DNA of 64,000 bases, taken from assembly GCF_003096675.1 (NCBI RefSeq), contig NZ_QEKW01000006.1:1-64000 (forward strand). Reading direction: 5' to 3'. Positions 16,662 to 24,128 of this stretch are shown here, in pieces. The notes under the pieces were generated by a model. That model did no database searches and had not been told where the DNA came from. It saw only the letters and a program-made list of their open reading frames with translations. This stretch comes from Actinomycetospora cinnamomea. GTDB taxonomy: Bacteria; Actinomycetota; Actinomycetes; Mycobacteriales; Pseudonocardiaceae. Every line of letters begins with the position of its first letter. Positions within the stretch are counted from its first letter, which is position 1. A program made the translations under genes and the position numbers.

Positions 16662-17519
16662 ATGACCACCACCGACACCGTCCAGGTCCACCCGGGAAAC
16701 GCGGCACAGCTGCGCGCCTGGGACGGCGACGAGGGCGCCTACTGGGCCGCACACGCCGACCACTTCGAGCGGGCCCTCGCCGCGTACCACCCGCGCCTGT
16801 TCGAGGCCGCCGCGATCACGGCCGACGATCGCGTCCTGGACGTCGGGTGCGGGACCGGACGGACGACCCGCGACGCGGCCCGGACCGCGTGGGCGGGTTC
16901 GGCGCTCGGCGTCGACCTCTCCTCGTCCATGCTCGATGTCGCCCGGGAGCGGGCGGCGGCCGAGGGCCTGGGCAACATCAGCTTCCAGCAGGTCGACGCC
17001 CAGATCCACGCTTTCGCTCCCGCGGCCTTCGACGTGGCGGTCAGCGCCACCGGCGCCATGTTCTTCGGCGACCGGGTGGCTGCGCTGGCCAACATCGGCC
17101 ACGCCCTGCGCCCCGGCGGGCGGGTGGCGCTGCTGACCTGGCAACCGCCGACCGACAACGAGTGGTTCCGTTCCTTCACCACGACGCTGGCGGCCGGTCG
17201 TGAGCTCCCGACCCCGCCGCCGGACGCGCCGGGCCCGTTCACCCTCGCCGACCCCGATGTCATCCGTGCCGTGCTGGCCGACGCCGGCTACGGCCGGATC
17301 TCGGTGGAGGGTATGTCTGCACCGATGTGGTTCGGGCACGCCACCGAGGACGCCCACCGCCTGGTGGCCGGCCTCCTCGGGTGGATGCTCGACGGTCTCG
17401 ACCAGCCCACTCGGGATCGGGCGCTCGACGACCTGCGGGCCGACATCGCCGCCCACGCGACCCCCGCGGGAGTGCTCTACGAGTCCGCGGCCTGGATCGC
17501 CTGCGCGACACGGCCATGA
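16662..17519 (+). CDS. class I SAM-dependent methyltransferase
   Basis: A 285-residue methyltransferase. SAM-binding motif I is VLDVGCGTGRTTRDAARTAW, motif II LGVDLSSSMLDVARERA, and the post-motif region FDVAVSATGAMFFGDRVAAL and ALRPGGRVALLTWQPP matches the UbiE/Methyltransf_11/25 type. The substrate is unknown; the C-terminal helices (AHRLVAGLLGWMLDGLDQPT) resemble small-molecule enzymes. A run GGGGGAGGAGG precedes the ATG. It is divergent from the PadR gene and probably controlled by it, which suggests inactivation of, or response to, a toxic small molecule; inference only. Confidence 0.85.
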   Translation: MTTTDTVQVHPGNAAQLRAWDGDEGAYWAAHADHFERALAAYHPRLFEAAAITADDRVLDVGCGTGRTTRDAARTAWAGSALGVDLSSSMLDVARERAAAEGLGNISFQQVDAQIHAFAPAAFDVAVSATGAMFFGDRVAALANIGHALRPGGRVALLTWQPPTDNEWFRSFTTTLAAGRELPTPPPDAPGPFTLADPDVIRAVLADAGYGRISVEGMSAPMWFGHATEDAHRLVAGLLGWMLDGLDQPTRDRALDDLRADIAAHATPAGVLYESAAWIACATRP

Positions 17520-17529
17520 CGCCACCCGG

Positions 17530-17700
17530 TCAGCGGGCGAGCTCGGTCAGGAGCTCGCGGGGATGGGTGATGTAGGGCAGGTGCGGCGTCGCGAGTTCGT
17601 CGTGGTCCCACGTCGGCTCGAGCGTGCTCGGCGTACCGGTCGAATCCGGGATGCGGCCGGGGGTGCGGCGCACAGAGTGGGCCCGTCGGCCCGACGAATC
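17530..17700 (-). pseudogene. possible relic of an alpha/beta hydrolase C terminus
   Basis: On the minus strand the last 40 codons before the stop at 17530 read TPSTLEPTWDHDELATPHLP followed by YITHPRELLTELAR. This resembles the final His loop and helix of alpha/beta hydrolases (GHxPxxTHPxxLLxEL). Nothing upstream in that frame is recognisable; the rest overlaps the AraC gene on the other strand. Low confidence: it could be a chance frame. Confidence 0.25.
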
Positions 17701-17727
17701 CGGCTCACCGGCCAGCTCTTCCGCCTC

Positions 17728-17739
17728 TAGACTCCCGTC
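17728..17739 (+). promoter_or_regulatory. -10 box of a predicted leaderless transcript
   Basis: TAGACT at 17728-17733 ends 6 nt before the GTG at 17740, with no ribosome-binding site between them. This is the same layout as upstream of 11307 and 20761. Confidence 0.5.
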
Positions 17740-18429
17740 GTGGCGATGGTGTTCGACGCCGTGGCCGGCGACGTCCCGCTCGTGCAACGGGTGTGGACGG
17801 CCCGCTGTGACGCCGCGACCGCGTTCACCTCGGCGGCCAAGGGCTCCTCCATGATCGCGTTCGCGCGGACCGCCGACGGCACGACCGTGCACCTGCGCGG
17901 ACCGGAGACCCGGGCCACGCAGATGACGTGTCCGGAAGGCTGCGAGTTCTTCGGTGTCGACCTGCAGTGCGGTGCCTACGTGCCCCTGTTCCCGCCGTCC
18001 GGTCTGGCCGACCTGAACGACGTCCTGTTGCCGACCGTGTCGGGCGGCCGGCTCCTGCTGGACAACCGCGACTGGGAGATGCCGACCGCGCAGAACGTCG
18101 ACGTCTTCGTCAGCAGGCTGGTGCGGGCAGGTCTGTTGTTCTTCGATCCGCTCGTCGACGAGATCCGTCACGGCGAACGGCCACGCAACGTGTCGGAACG
18201 GACGGCGCAGCTCCGGTTCCGCAGGGCCGTCGGGGTCTCACGCCGCAAGCTCATCAGCATCGAGCAGGCACGGCACGCTGCGCAGCTCCTCGCGGCGAGG
18301 GGATCGATCGCCGACGCGGTGGCAGTCGGCGGCTACTACGACCAGCCGCAGCTCGGCCGGGCGATGCGGTGGGCGACCGGCCACACGCCCGGGGAGCTGA
18401 GGTCCGGCATCCCGTTCCTCGCGCTCTGA
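17740..18429 (+). CDS. AraC-family regulator
   Basis: A 229-residue protein. The N-terminal about 140 residues are a small sensor domain (TTVHLRGPETRATQMTCPEG, CEFFGVDLQCGAYVPLFPPS) resembling the N-terminal part of short actinobacterial AraC proteins. The C-terminal part is the AraC helix-turn-helix: AQLRFRRAVGVSRRKLISIE, ARHAAQLLAARGSIADAVAV, GGYYDQPQLGRAMRWATGHT. The second helix-turn-helix GGYYDQPQLGRAMRWATG is a good match. It is followed 58 bp downstream by the RibD-like reductase gene on the same strand, its likely target. The start is GTG with a leaderless promoter. Confidence 0.78.
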   Translation: MAMVFDAVAGDVPLVQRVWTARCDAATAFTSAAKGSSMIAFARTADGTTVHLRGPETRATQMTCPEGCEFFGVDLQCGAYVPLFPPSGLADLNDVLLPTVSGGRLLLDNRDWEMPTAQNVDVFVSRLVRAGLLFFDPLVDEIRHGERPRNVSERTAQLRFRRAVGVSRRKLISIEQARHAAQLLAARGSIADAVAVGGYYDQPQLGRAMRWATGHTPGELRSGIPFLAL

Positions 18430-18487
18430 ACGCGGAGTTTCGGTTCGATACAAGACGGTCCGACATCGGGATGGTCGACTTCGGGGC

Positions 18488-19030
18488 ATGCGCACTCTGA
18501 TCGAATACGACCACCTCTCGATCGACGGACGGTTCACCGGAGATGGCTTCTGGGCCGCCCAGATGGCTCTCGTCCCCAGGGACCGCCAGGTCGAGTACCA
18601 GCTCCGGCTGCTGGACCAGGCCGCCGGTCTGGTGCTCGGGCGGTTGACCTACGAAGGCTTCGCCGCGACGTGGCCGAGCATGACCGGCGTCCTCGCCGAC
18701 AAGATGAACTCTCTCCCGAAGTACGTCGCCTCCACCACGCTGCGCGAGACCACCTGGAAGGCCCAGGTACTCGGCGGCGACGCCGTCGAGGCCGTCGCCC
18801 GACTCAAGGAGTCCGGCGACGGCACACTGGTGAAGTACGGCAACGGTCCGTTCAGCCGGGCGCTCGTCGAGGCGGGCCTGCTGGACGCGCTGCACGTGAG
18901 CATCTCCCCGTTCGTCGCGGGGTCCGGCGATTCGCTGCTGTCGGGCATCGGCCCGACCTCCATGGACCTGACGGGGGTGACCGACATCGGCAACGGCGCC
19001 GTCGTGCTGGCGTACACACCGGCCCGGTAG
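18488..19030 (+). CDS. dihydrofolate-reductase-like (RibD C-terminal) protein
   Basis: A 180-residue protein with the RibD C-terminal/DHFR fold used by many small actinobacterial reductases. It has an N-terminal strand with SIDGRFTGDG, the GLVLGRLTYEGFAATWP motif, PKYVASTTLRETTWKAQVLG, a dinucleotide-binding stretch with LVKYGNGPFSRALVEAGLLD, and the C-terminal SPFVAGSGDSLLSGIG. It probably uses NADPH to reduce a pterin, flavin precursor or related substrate. It is not a true folA, since it lacks the classic folate-binding residues in their usual order. It lies directly after the AraC gene and before a gene relic. Confidence 0.8.
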   Translation: MRTLIEYDHLSIDGRFTGDGFWAAQMALVPRDRQVEYQLRLLDQAAGLVLGRLTYEGFAATWPSMTGVLADKMNSLPKYVASTTLRETTWKAQVLGGDAVEAVARLKESGDGTLVKYGNGPFSRALVEAGLLDALHVSISPFVAGSGDSLLSGIGPTSMDLTGVTDIGNGAVVLAYTPAR

Positions 19031-19056
19031 CCGGGCCACGTGCGATATGGGGATCG

Positions 19057-19124
19057 CGACGGCGGGTCGATGCCGCGTCCGCAACGGACAGATCGCGGAG
19101 AAGCTCTCGTACGTCAAGGGCTGA
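19057..19124 (+). pseudogene. C-terminal relic of an NTF2-like (SnoaL) protein
   Basis: Immediately after the reductase, a frame ending in TGA at 19122-19124 reads RVRNGQIAEKLSYVKG. This is the familiar last strand of nuclear-transport-factor-2-like proteins in actinobacteria. No start and no body of the gene are present, so this is the stump of a deleted gene. Confidence 0.45.
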
Positions 19125-19341
19125 GCACTGGTCCGCCTCGGCATCCCGAGCGGCGACCCGCCGGTTCGCTCTCGGGCGAGCGCCACGAGCCAGCCACGTT
19201 CCGAACGGCCCTCGCGAGGCCAGAGGTTGCCGACCCGGGCGGATGTGTCGGCGGCACGGGCTCAGGCATCGGTTGGCTCGCGCCGAAGAAAGCCGACCCA
19301 GAACGCCGCTCCGAGCGATCGAAACGGCCTCTGGCCTACGG
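19125..19341. other. non-coding stretch before the tRNA
   Basis: Together with the NTF2-like relic this fills the gap from 19031 to 19341. Frames crossing it have no family features; one frame gives RNRTDDLRITSALLW only because it reads through the tRNA. No repeat or integrase-like signal was seen next to the tRNA. Confidence 0.5.
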
Positions 19342-19415
19342 AGCCGCCTGTCGGAATCGAACCGACGACCTACGCATTACGAGTGCGTTGCTCTGGCCGA
19401 CTGAGCTAAGGCGGC
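19342..19415 (-). tRNA. tRNA-Thr (CGT)
   Basis: The reverse complement folds into a full 74-nt cloverleaf. The acceptor stem is GCCGCCT/AGGCGGC with discriminator T, the D arm GCTC/GAGC with loop AGTCGGCCA, and the anticodon stem ACGCA/TGCGT with loop CTCGTAA (anticodon CGT, threonine, reads ACG). The variable loop is AGGTC and the T arm GTCGG/CCGAC with loop TTCGATT. CCA is not encoded. All arms pair perfectly, so this is a functional tRNA gene. It stands alone, not in a tRNA cluster. Confidence 0.97.
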
Positions 19416-19464
19416 AGTGTCCCCGAGTGTAGGGCAGGGCCGGGCCGGAGCGACCAGGCGGGGG

Positions 19465-19875
19465 TCAGGCCAGCAGGAGCACACCCAGCACCAGCAGTGC
19501 CGCGACCTTGAGGAGCTCGAGGGCGATGTAGGCCAGGTGCAGGCGCGAGCGGGGCAGGTCCTCACCGGCCAGGACGCGATCGGCGCGGCGGTTGAGCCGC
19601 GGGCGCACGAGGAGGAGCTGGACGAGCAGGAGCACGACGAGCACGACGAGTGCTACGCCCACGTCGCTCGGCACGTCCGCGACGAGCACGGCCGCGGCCA
19701 CGATCATCGCCAGCACGACCTCGACGACGTTCAACGCTCGGAACACCAGGCGCCCGATGCCGAGGCCGATCACCGTCGTCACGCCCGGGGCGCGGAACTT
19801 CACCGGCGCCTCGAGGAACGAGATCGCCAGCACCATCCCCAGCCAGGTGAACGTCGCCGCCGTCGCCACTGCCAC
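19465..19875 (-). CDS. four-helix membrane protein
   Basis: A 136-residue protein with four hydrophobic segments at about 5-22, 43-66, 71-92 and 116-136, and the sequence AISFLEAPVKFRAPGVTTVI in the first loop. That motif recurs in a family of small actinobacterial membrane proteins of unknown function, vaguely resembling DUF4149. The GTG start at 19875 is preceded by the -10 box TATACC and no ribosome-binding site (see 19876-19887). It ends close to the tRNA gene and has no evident operon partner. Confidence 0.65.
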   Translation of the reverse strand: MAVATAATFTWLGMVLAISFLEAPVKFRAPGVTTVIGLGIGRLVFRALNVVEVVLAMIVAAAVLVADVPSDVGVALVVLVVLLLVQLLLVRPRLNRRADRVLAGEDLPRSRLHLAYIALELLKVAALLVLGVLLLA

Positions 19876-19887
19876 CTGCCCGGTATA
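19876..19887 (-). promoter_or_regulatory. -10 box of a predicted leaderless transcript
   Basis: On the minus strand TATACC (19887-19882) ends 6 nt before the GTG at 19875. This gives the same leaderless geometry as the neighbouring nat/nitrilase promoter. Confidence 0.5.
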
Positions 19888-19978
19888 CCGCGGACGGGCC
19901 GTCGATCCGACCTCGGTGACGGACCGCGCGGTGCGCGGCTCCTGCCACCGAAGTCGGGCGCCCGGAGGAGCGCCGGGG

Positions 19979-20740
19979 TCAGCTCGGGTGCGCCACGGTC
20001 GGCACCGCGTCCAGCTCGACGCCGAAGACGTCGCGATAGGTCGCGAGCTGCTCGTCCACGGTGAGCGTGCGCTCGGCGCGGGAGCCGTCGTCGCCGGTCT
20101 CGATCAAACGGTCGTCCGAGATCGTCACCCGCCCGGTCGGGGTCAGCCGCGAGCAGGTCACCGACAGCGCGAACGGCGACTCCGGCGACGTCGCGTGCCA
20201 CCAGGCCGGCGGGGCGAAGTCCGGGAGGATCCGCGGGCGCGGGTCGAGGCGGTAGACGATCGTCCCGTCGGCGAGCACGTCGAGATCACCGTCCGGGGCG
20301 TCGTGCACGGCGTACGTCCCCGCGTGGTCGGGCTGGTCGTCGCGACGATCGACGTCGAGCGGCCCGACGGCGAAGCGCCCGAAGCCGACGTCGACGAGCA
20401 GCCGCCGACCCTCCCGGCCGACGAGCAGCGCCATGTGGTCGCCGGGTGGGCCGAAACCGTCGTCGCCGCCGTTGCGGGCGACGCGCGCCGAGCAGAGGGC
20501 GACGTCGTACCCGAGGGCACCGAGCAGGCCGCCGAACGCGCCGTTGAGCTCGTAGCAGAAGCCGCCGCGATGCCGGTCGACGATCTTCACGACGAGCTCG
20601 TCGACGTCCAGGTGGATCGGCTCGGGCAGGTGCACCGAGAGGTTCTCGAACGGGACCGCCTCGAGGTGGCGCCGCATCAGGTCCTCGAGCGGATCGTCGG
20701 CGGCCGCACCGATCCGCGTCAGGTAGGCCGTGACGTCCAT
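19979..20740 (-). CDS. nat: arylamine N-acetyltransferase
   Basis: A 253-residue enzyme transferring acetyl from acetyl-CoA to arylamines or hydrazines. The N-terminal block reads YLTRIGAAADDPLEDLMRRH and EAVPFENLSVHLPEPIHLDV. The catalytic triad is visible: Cys in DRHRGGFCYELNGAFGGLL, His in GPPGDHMALLV and Asp in RLLVDVGFGRFAVGPL. Slightly shorter than the usual 270-280 residues because the C-terminal domain is trimmed. ATG 20740 was chosen over 20755 because the former lies 6 nt after the -10 box. It is divergent from the nitrilase gene with only 20 bp between the start codons. Confidence 0.9.
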   Translation of the reverse strand: MDVTAYLTRIGAAADDPLEDLMRRHLEAVPFENLSVHLPEPIHLDVDELVVKIVDRHRGGFCYELNGAFGGLLGALGYDVALCSARVARNGGDDGFGPPGDHMALLVGREGRRLLVDVGFGRFAVGPLDVDRRDDQPDHAGTYAVHDAPDGDLDVLADGTIVYRLDPRPRILPDFAPPAWWHATSPESPFALSVTCSRLTPTGRVTISDDRLIETGDDGSRAERTLTVDEQLATYRDVFGVELDAVPTVAHPS

Positions 20741-20760
20741 CGGACCGGTATACACGGGTC
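20741..20760. promoter_or_regulatory. 20-bp divergent promoter with a shared palindromic -10
   Basis: The whole gap between the two ATG codons is 20 bp and centres on GTATAC. On the plus strand TATACA (20749-20754) is 6 nt from the nitrilase ATG; on the minus strand TATACC (20752-20747) is 6 nt from the nat ATG. The same six bases serve as -10 for both genes, and both transcripts would be leaderless. Confidence 0.6.
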
Positions 20761-21549
20761 ATGCGCCTCGCCCTGGCCCAGATCCTCGCGACCGACGACC
20801 CGGCCGCGAACCTGGAGATCGTCGCCGACCACACGGCGCTCGCCGCCCAGCAGGGCGCGAGCGTGGTGGTGTTCCCCGAGGCGACGATGTGCCGCTTCGG
20901 CGTGTCGCTGAAGCCGATCGCCGAGCCGCTGGACGGGCCGTGGCCCACGGAGGTCCGGCGCATCGCGGAGCGGAACGACGTACTCGTCGTCGCCGGCATG
21001 TTCACCCCGACCGACGACGGCCGCGTCACCAACACGCTGCTCGTCACCGGTCGGGGCGTCGACACGGCCTACGACAAGATCCACCTCTACGACGCGTTCG
21101 GCTTCGCCGAGTCCGAGACCGTCGCTCCGGGCGCGAAGCCGACGACGGTGACGGTGGGCGGGACGACGCTCGGGCTCGCGACCTGCTACGACATCCGCTT
21201 CCCGGAGCTCTTCCGCGCCCTCGCCGACCAGGGCGCGACGGTCACGCTGCTGCCGGCGAGCTGGGGTGCGGGTCCCGGCAAGGTCGAGCAGTGGCAGTTG
21301 CTCGTGCGGGCGCGCGCCCTCGACGCGACGACGTTCGTGCTCGCCGCCGATCAGGCGGATCCGACGACGCAGGGCATCGACCCGGGGAAGGCGCCCCGCG
21401 GTGTCGGGCACAGCCTGGCCGCCTCGCCGTTCGGGGTGACGATCGACGAGCTCGGCGCGGAGCCGGGGCTGCTCGTGGTCGACGTGGACCCCGAGCAGGT
21501 CCCCGACGTGCGTGCGGCCTTGCCCGTGCTGGCGAACCGCCGGCTCTAG
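20761..21549 (+). CDS. carbon-nitrogen hydrolase (nitrilase superfamily)
   Basis: A 262-residue amidase of the nitrilase superfamily. The catalytic triad is visible: Glu in VVVFPEATMCRFG, Lys in AYDKIHLYDAFGFAES and Cys in LGLATCYDIRFPELFRAL. The pattern with YDKIHLYDAFGF and a C-terminal VDVDPEQVPDVRAALPVL is that of the branch including Nit1/Nit2-like deaminated-glutathione and omega-amidase enzymes. It therefore probably hydrolyses an omega-amide or a damaged metabolite. It shares a divergent promoter with the arylamine N-acetyltransferase gene, so the two should be expressed together. Confidence 0.88.
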   Translation: MRLALAQILATDDPAANLEIVADHTALAAQQGASVVVFPEATMCRFGVSLKPIAEPLDGPWPTEVRRIAERNDVLVVAGMFTPTDDGRVTNTLLVTGRGVDTAYDKIHLYDAFGFAESETVAPGAKPTTVTVGGTTLGLATCYDIRFPELFRALADQGATVTLLPASWGAGPGKVEQWQLLVRARALDATTFVLAADQADPTTQGIDPGKAPRGVGHSLAASPFGVTIDELGAEPGLLVVDVDPEQVPDVRAALPVLANRRL

Positions 21550-21555
21550 CCCGTC

Positions 21556-21924
21556 CTACGCCGCCCGGTCCGGGCGGGTCATCCAGCGGACCCGGCTCTG
21601 GTGCGGCGCGAGGCGGCTGATCAGGTCGCGGCGCGCCGCCGAGTCGGCCGGCGCGGTGAAGGCGCTGTCACGGGTGAGCTTGGCGCGGATCGGGCTCGGG
21701 TCGAGCACGATCACCGTGGAGGCGCCTCGGAGCCGGGCGTCGAGGTCGACGGTGCGGGAGTGGGCGGCGGCGCCACCGAGCCGGTCCGCCAGGACCTCCG
21801 CGGCGGCGAGGCCGCGGGCGTCGGGGCGGGCGGCGACGACGAGGACGGGGGTCTCGCCGGAGCTCGATCGGTGGGCGGTCTGGGTGGTGACGTCGGAGGG
21901 CGCGGGGCGGGTGGGCGAGCTCAT
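21556..21924 (-). CDS. hypothetical protein
   Basis: A 122-residue protein with a Ser/Thr/Pro-rich N-terminal 30 residues, followed by a small alpha/beta-like part: TPVLVVAARPDARGLAAAEV, then VDLDARLRGASTVIVLDPSP and RAKLTRDSAFTAPADSAARR. No family is recognised and there are no membrane segments or metal ligands. The ATG at 21924 is favoured over the far upstream ATG (22050), whose leader would run through the promoter region. The gap to the next upstream gene (21925-22046) holds a less GC-rich stretch with repeated ACGTCTTGT/ACGCTTGT, perhaps its promoter. Confidence 0.5.
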   Translation of the reverse strand: MSSPTRPAPSDVTTQTAHRSSSGETPVLVVAARPDARGLAAAEVLADRLGGAAAHSRTVDLDARLRGASTVIVLDPSPIRAKLTRDSAFTAPADSAARRDLISRLAPHQSRVRWMTRPDRAA

Positions 21925-22046
21925 CGGGCAGTGCTCCAGATCGGTCGTCGCGGGTCGGCGACGACGCGTGGGTGTTACGTCTTGTATGACGCTTGTGATC
22001 TTCGTTGGTTTCCTGCCGGCCAGAGTGATCCGTACCTCCCCGTACC

Positions 22047-22877
22047 TCACGGCAGCACCTCCGCGAGGACGTCGAGGAACGCCTCCGGGGCGTCCTCGGT
22101 GAGGAAGTGCCCGGCGGCCGGGACGACGTGGAGGCGCGCGCCGGGGATCGCGTCACGCAGGGCGTCCGCCGCGGACGGCGGGATCCAGGCGTCCTCGGCG
22201 CCCCAGACGACGTCGACCGGGACGGTGATCTCGGCGAGGCGGGCGACGACGTCGCGGGTGTCGTCCTCGGTGAAGCCCGCGACCTGGTCGAGGTAGCGCT
22301 GCTGGCCACCCGGACCGGCGAAGCGGTCGAGGTAGGCGCGCTCGACGTCGTCGGTCAGCGTGCCGGCGACGGTGGTGCGGAAGTGCGCGGTGACCATGGC
22401 CTGGAACAGGTACGGCGGCATCCGCCGGTAGGTGGCCAGGTGGTCCTGGACGTGCTGCGTCCCGTCGGTGACCCACGGCGGGAGCACCGCCGCGTCGGCG
22501 ACGACGAGCCCGCTCGTCGGGGTGCCGTGGACGAGGTGCGCGCGCAGGACGGTGGCGGCGCCGATGTCGTGGCCGACGAGGACCGGCGCCTCGAGCTCCC
22601 AGTGCGCGACGAGGGCGTCGAGGGTGCGCGCGTGGTTCGCGACCGAGGGGTGCGCGCCGGTCGAGTCGCCGTAGGTGGGCAGGTCCCAGACGTGGACGGG
22701 CCGGTCCGTGGCGAGGGTGGGCGCGACCCGGCGCCAGAGGTACGACCACGACGGCGTGCCGTGGGTGAGGACGACGGGGGTGCCGGGGCGGTCGGCGCCG
22801 AGCACGTCGACGGCGATGGTCCCGGTCGGCAGGTCCACGCGGTCGCGCAGGCGCCAGGTGGCGGTGTCGGTGGGCAC
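22047..22877 (-). CDS. alpha/beta hydrolase, epoxide hydrolase/haloalkane dehalogenase type
   Basis: A 276-residue protein. The oxyanion motif is VVLTHGTPSWSYLWRRV, the nucleophile elbow APVLVGHDIGAATVLRAH (nucleophile Asp in GHDIG), and the base His is in LHVVPAAGHFLTEDAPEAF. An Asp nucleophile is the hallmark of epoxide hydrolases and haloalkane dehalogenases, which form an ester intermediate. The substrate is unknown. The GTG start at 22877 has a good GGAGGA ribosome-binding site. It is divergent from the CGNR regulator gene; the 60-bp gap carries an inverted repeat, so it is probably regulated by that protein. Confidence 0.85.
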   Translation of the reverse strand: MPTDTATWRLRDRVDLPTGTIAVDVLGADRPGTPVVLTHGTPSWSYLWRRVAPTLATDRPVHVWDLPTYGDSTGAHPSVANHARTLDALVAHWELEAPVLVGHDIGAATVLRAHLVHGTPTSGLVVADAAVLPPWVTDGTQHVQDHLATYRRMPPYLFQAMVTAHFRTTVAGTLTDDVERAYLDRFAGPGGQQRYLDQVAGFTEDDTRDVVARLAEITVPVDVVWGAEDAWIPPSAADALRDAIPGARLHVVPAAGHFLTEDAPEAFLDVLAEVLP

Positions 22878-22910
22878 GACTCCTCCGAAGGGGTAAAGTT
22901 GAGCTTTGAG

Positions 22911-22936
22911 CCTTACTGTAGAAGAGGTGTGTAAGG
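22911..22936. promoter_or_regulatory. inverted repeat, candidate operator of the CGNR regulator
   Basis: CCTTAC (22911-22916) and GTAAGG (22931-22936) are separated by 14 bp, immediately before the TTG start of the CGNR gene. A second small dyad AAAG-N5-CTTT lies at 22895-22907. This is the only AT-rich patch between the two divergent genes. Confidence 0.45.
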
Positions 22937-22937
22937 G

Positions 22938-23498
22938 TTGCAAGTACTTTTTGACGATTACGGGCGCGCGGCCGGCTTCGCGACCGAGATGGTCAACACC
23001 GCGCCCGGGGTCTGGCACGGGGAGGACCAGCTGCCCGACGTCGCCGCGCTGACCTCGTTCCTCTCCGAGCACGGGGTGGACGCCGCGCCGGAGCCGCCGG
23101 ACCTGGACGCGGTGCACGGCGTGCGCAGCGAGCTGCGCGCGGTGCTCGATCTCCGCGACGCGGAGGCCATCGGCAGCCGGGCCTCGGATCTGGCCGCGAG
23201 GGGCCTGGGCACCGTGGACCTGGCTCCCGACGACCGCGGGCACCTGCAGTGGCGTGCCCGCTCGCGGGCCGACGCCGGCCTCGCCGATCGGTTGGCGTTG
23301 CTCGGCGGTGTCGGGGTCCTCGGAGCGTTGCGAGCGCTGGGGCCCGAGCGGTTCCGGGACTGCGCGTCGGACACGTGCTCGGGGGTGTTCATCGACACGA
23401 CCCGCCCGGGGCGGCGGCGCTACTGCATGCCCGATCTCTGCGGCAACCGCGCCAACGTCGCGGCCTACAGGGCGCGGCGGCGCGCGCGCCAAGGCTGA
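22938..23498 (+). CDS. CGNR zinc-finger (ABATE) regulator
   Basis: A 186-residue protein. The N-terminal ABATE domain starts FDDYGRAAGFATEMVNT, and the C-terminal zinc finger reads FRDCASDTCSGVFIDTTRPG, RRRYCMPDLCGNRANVAAYR. Its four cysteines and the CGNR motif are canonical. This family (Pfam zf-CGNR) contains putative stress-responsive transcription factors of actinobacteria. The start is TTG at 22938 after a GTAAGG stretch; no ATG or GTG fits the conserved first strand. It is divergent from the Asp-nucleophile hydrolase, its likely target. A copy of the dispersed two-hairpin element begins 18 bp after its stop. Confidence 0.88.
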   Translation: MQVLFDDYGRAAGFATEMVNTAPGVWHGEDQLPDVAALTSFLSEHGVDAAPEPPDLDAVHGVRSELRAVLDLRDAEAIGSRASDLAARGLGTVDLAPDDRGHLQWRARSRADAGLADRLALLGGVGVLGALRALGPERFRDCASDTCSGVFIDTTRPGRRRYCMPDLCGNRANVAAYRARRRARQG

Positions 23499-23516
23499 CA
23501 CGGCCTGTCAGCTCGC

Positions 23517-23593
23517 GGCGTGTCGCGCGAGCGAGGATGTGGCGATCCTGGCGTCGAGTGCCAGGAAAGCCGCATTGCTGGCACACCCCGTGC
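23517..23593 (+). repeat. dispersed two-hairpin element, copy 1
   Basis: A 77-nt copy of an element also present at 33815-33892 (minus) and 49586-49664. It opens with GGCGTGTCGC, then has ATGTGGCGATCCTGGC, a loop, GCCAG, AAAGCCGCATTGCTGGCAC and a terminal ACACCCCGTGCGC. It can fold into a long stem TGTGGC/GCCGCA plus CTGGCG/TGCCAG, and a small terminal hairpin GCACAC/GTGCGC. It starts 18 bp after the CGNR gene stop and faces the leftward ArsR gene, so it could act as a transcription terminator or REP-like element. Confidence 0.75.
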
Positions 23594-23630
23594 GCCAGGA
23601 ACGCCGGAGCCGGCGGGGGGTCGAGAGGGG

Positions 23631-24116
23631 TCAGCCGCGAGGGAGGGCGCCGCCGAGGTCGGCGGCGGCCACGAGGGCCACGAGGATCGGGACGACGCCG
23701 GTGGCGGGGACGCGGTAGCGCCGGCCGTCCTGCTCGACGAGGCGGGCGGCAGTCAGCGTGCGCAGGTGGTGGTAGAGCTGGCCGGTCGAGGAGAGCTCCG
23801 CCGCCTCGACCAGCTCGCCCGTGCCCGCCGGCCCGGTCAGCAGGCGCCGGACGAGGGCCAGGCGGACGGGATGGCCGAGGGCGGCGAGGACCTCGGTCAC
23901 CGGGCCCGCCGGGAGCGCGAGCGAGGCCGCCGCGTCGTAGCCGATCGACCATGTCACCGGGCCCGCACCCTCGGCCAGACGCACCTGCCCGCGGTAGGCG
24001 ATCTCGCCGGCCTCGCCGGTCCGCTCGTCCGGCTCCGCCCGGCGGCCGGCGGCCTCCTCCAGCGCAGCGACCCGCGCCTCGAGCGCCGCGAGGCGGTCGT
24101 CGGCGTCGTCCGGCAC
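23631..24116 (-). CDS. ArsR-type winged-helix regulator
   Basis: A 161-residue protein. After a coiled-coil-like N terminus (DDRLAALEARVAALEEAAGR) comes a helix-turn-helix of ArsR type: LAALGHPVRLALVRRLLTGP, GTGELVEAAELSSTGQLYHH, LRTLTAARLVEQDGRRYRVP. The N-terminal extension and a hydrophobic C terminus (PILVALVAAADLGGALP) are typical of a subgroup of actinobacterial proteins. No metal-binding cysteines are present, so it is not a classical metalloregulator. The start codon lies 12 bp before the beginning of the leftward class A hydrolase gene, suggesting co-transcription. Confidence 0.8.
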   Translation of the reverse strand: MPDDADDRLAALEARVAALEEAAGRRAEPDERTGEAGEIAYRGQVRLAEGAGPVTWSIGYDAAASLALPAGPVTEVLAALGHPVRLALVRRLLTGPAGTGELVEAAELSSTGQLYHHLRTLTAARLVEQDGRRYRVPATGVVPILVALVAAADLGGALPRG

Positions 24117-24128
24117 CGCAGGATCGTC

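Noticed and set aside
19227-19432. Plus-strand frames with RNRTDDLRITSALL
   Set aside because: Translation of the antisense of the tRNA-Thr gene, a common database artefact.
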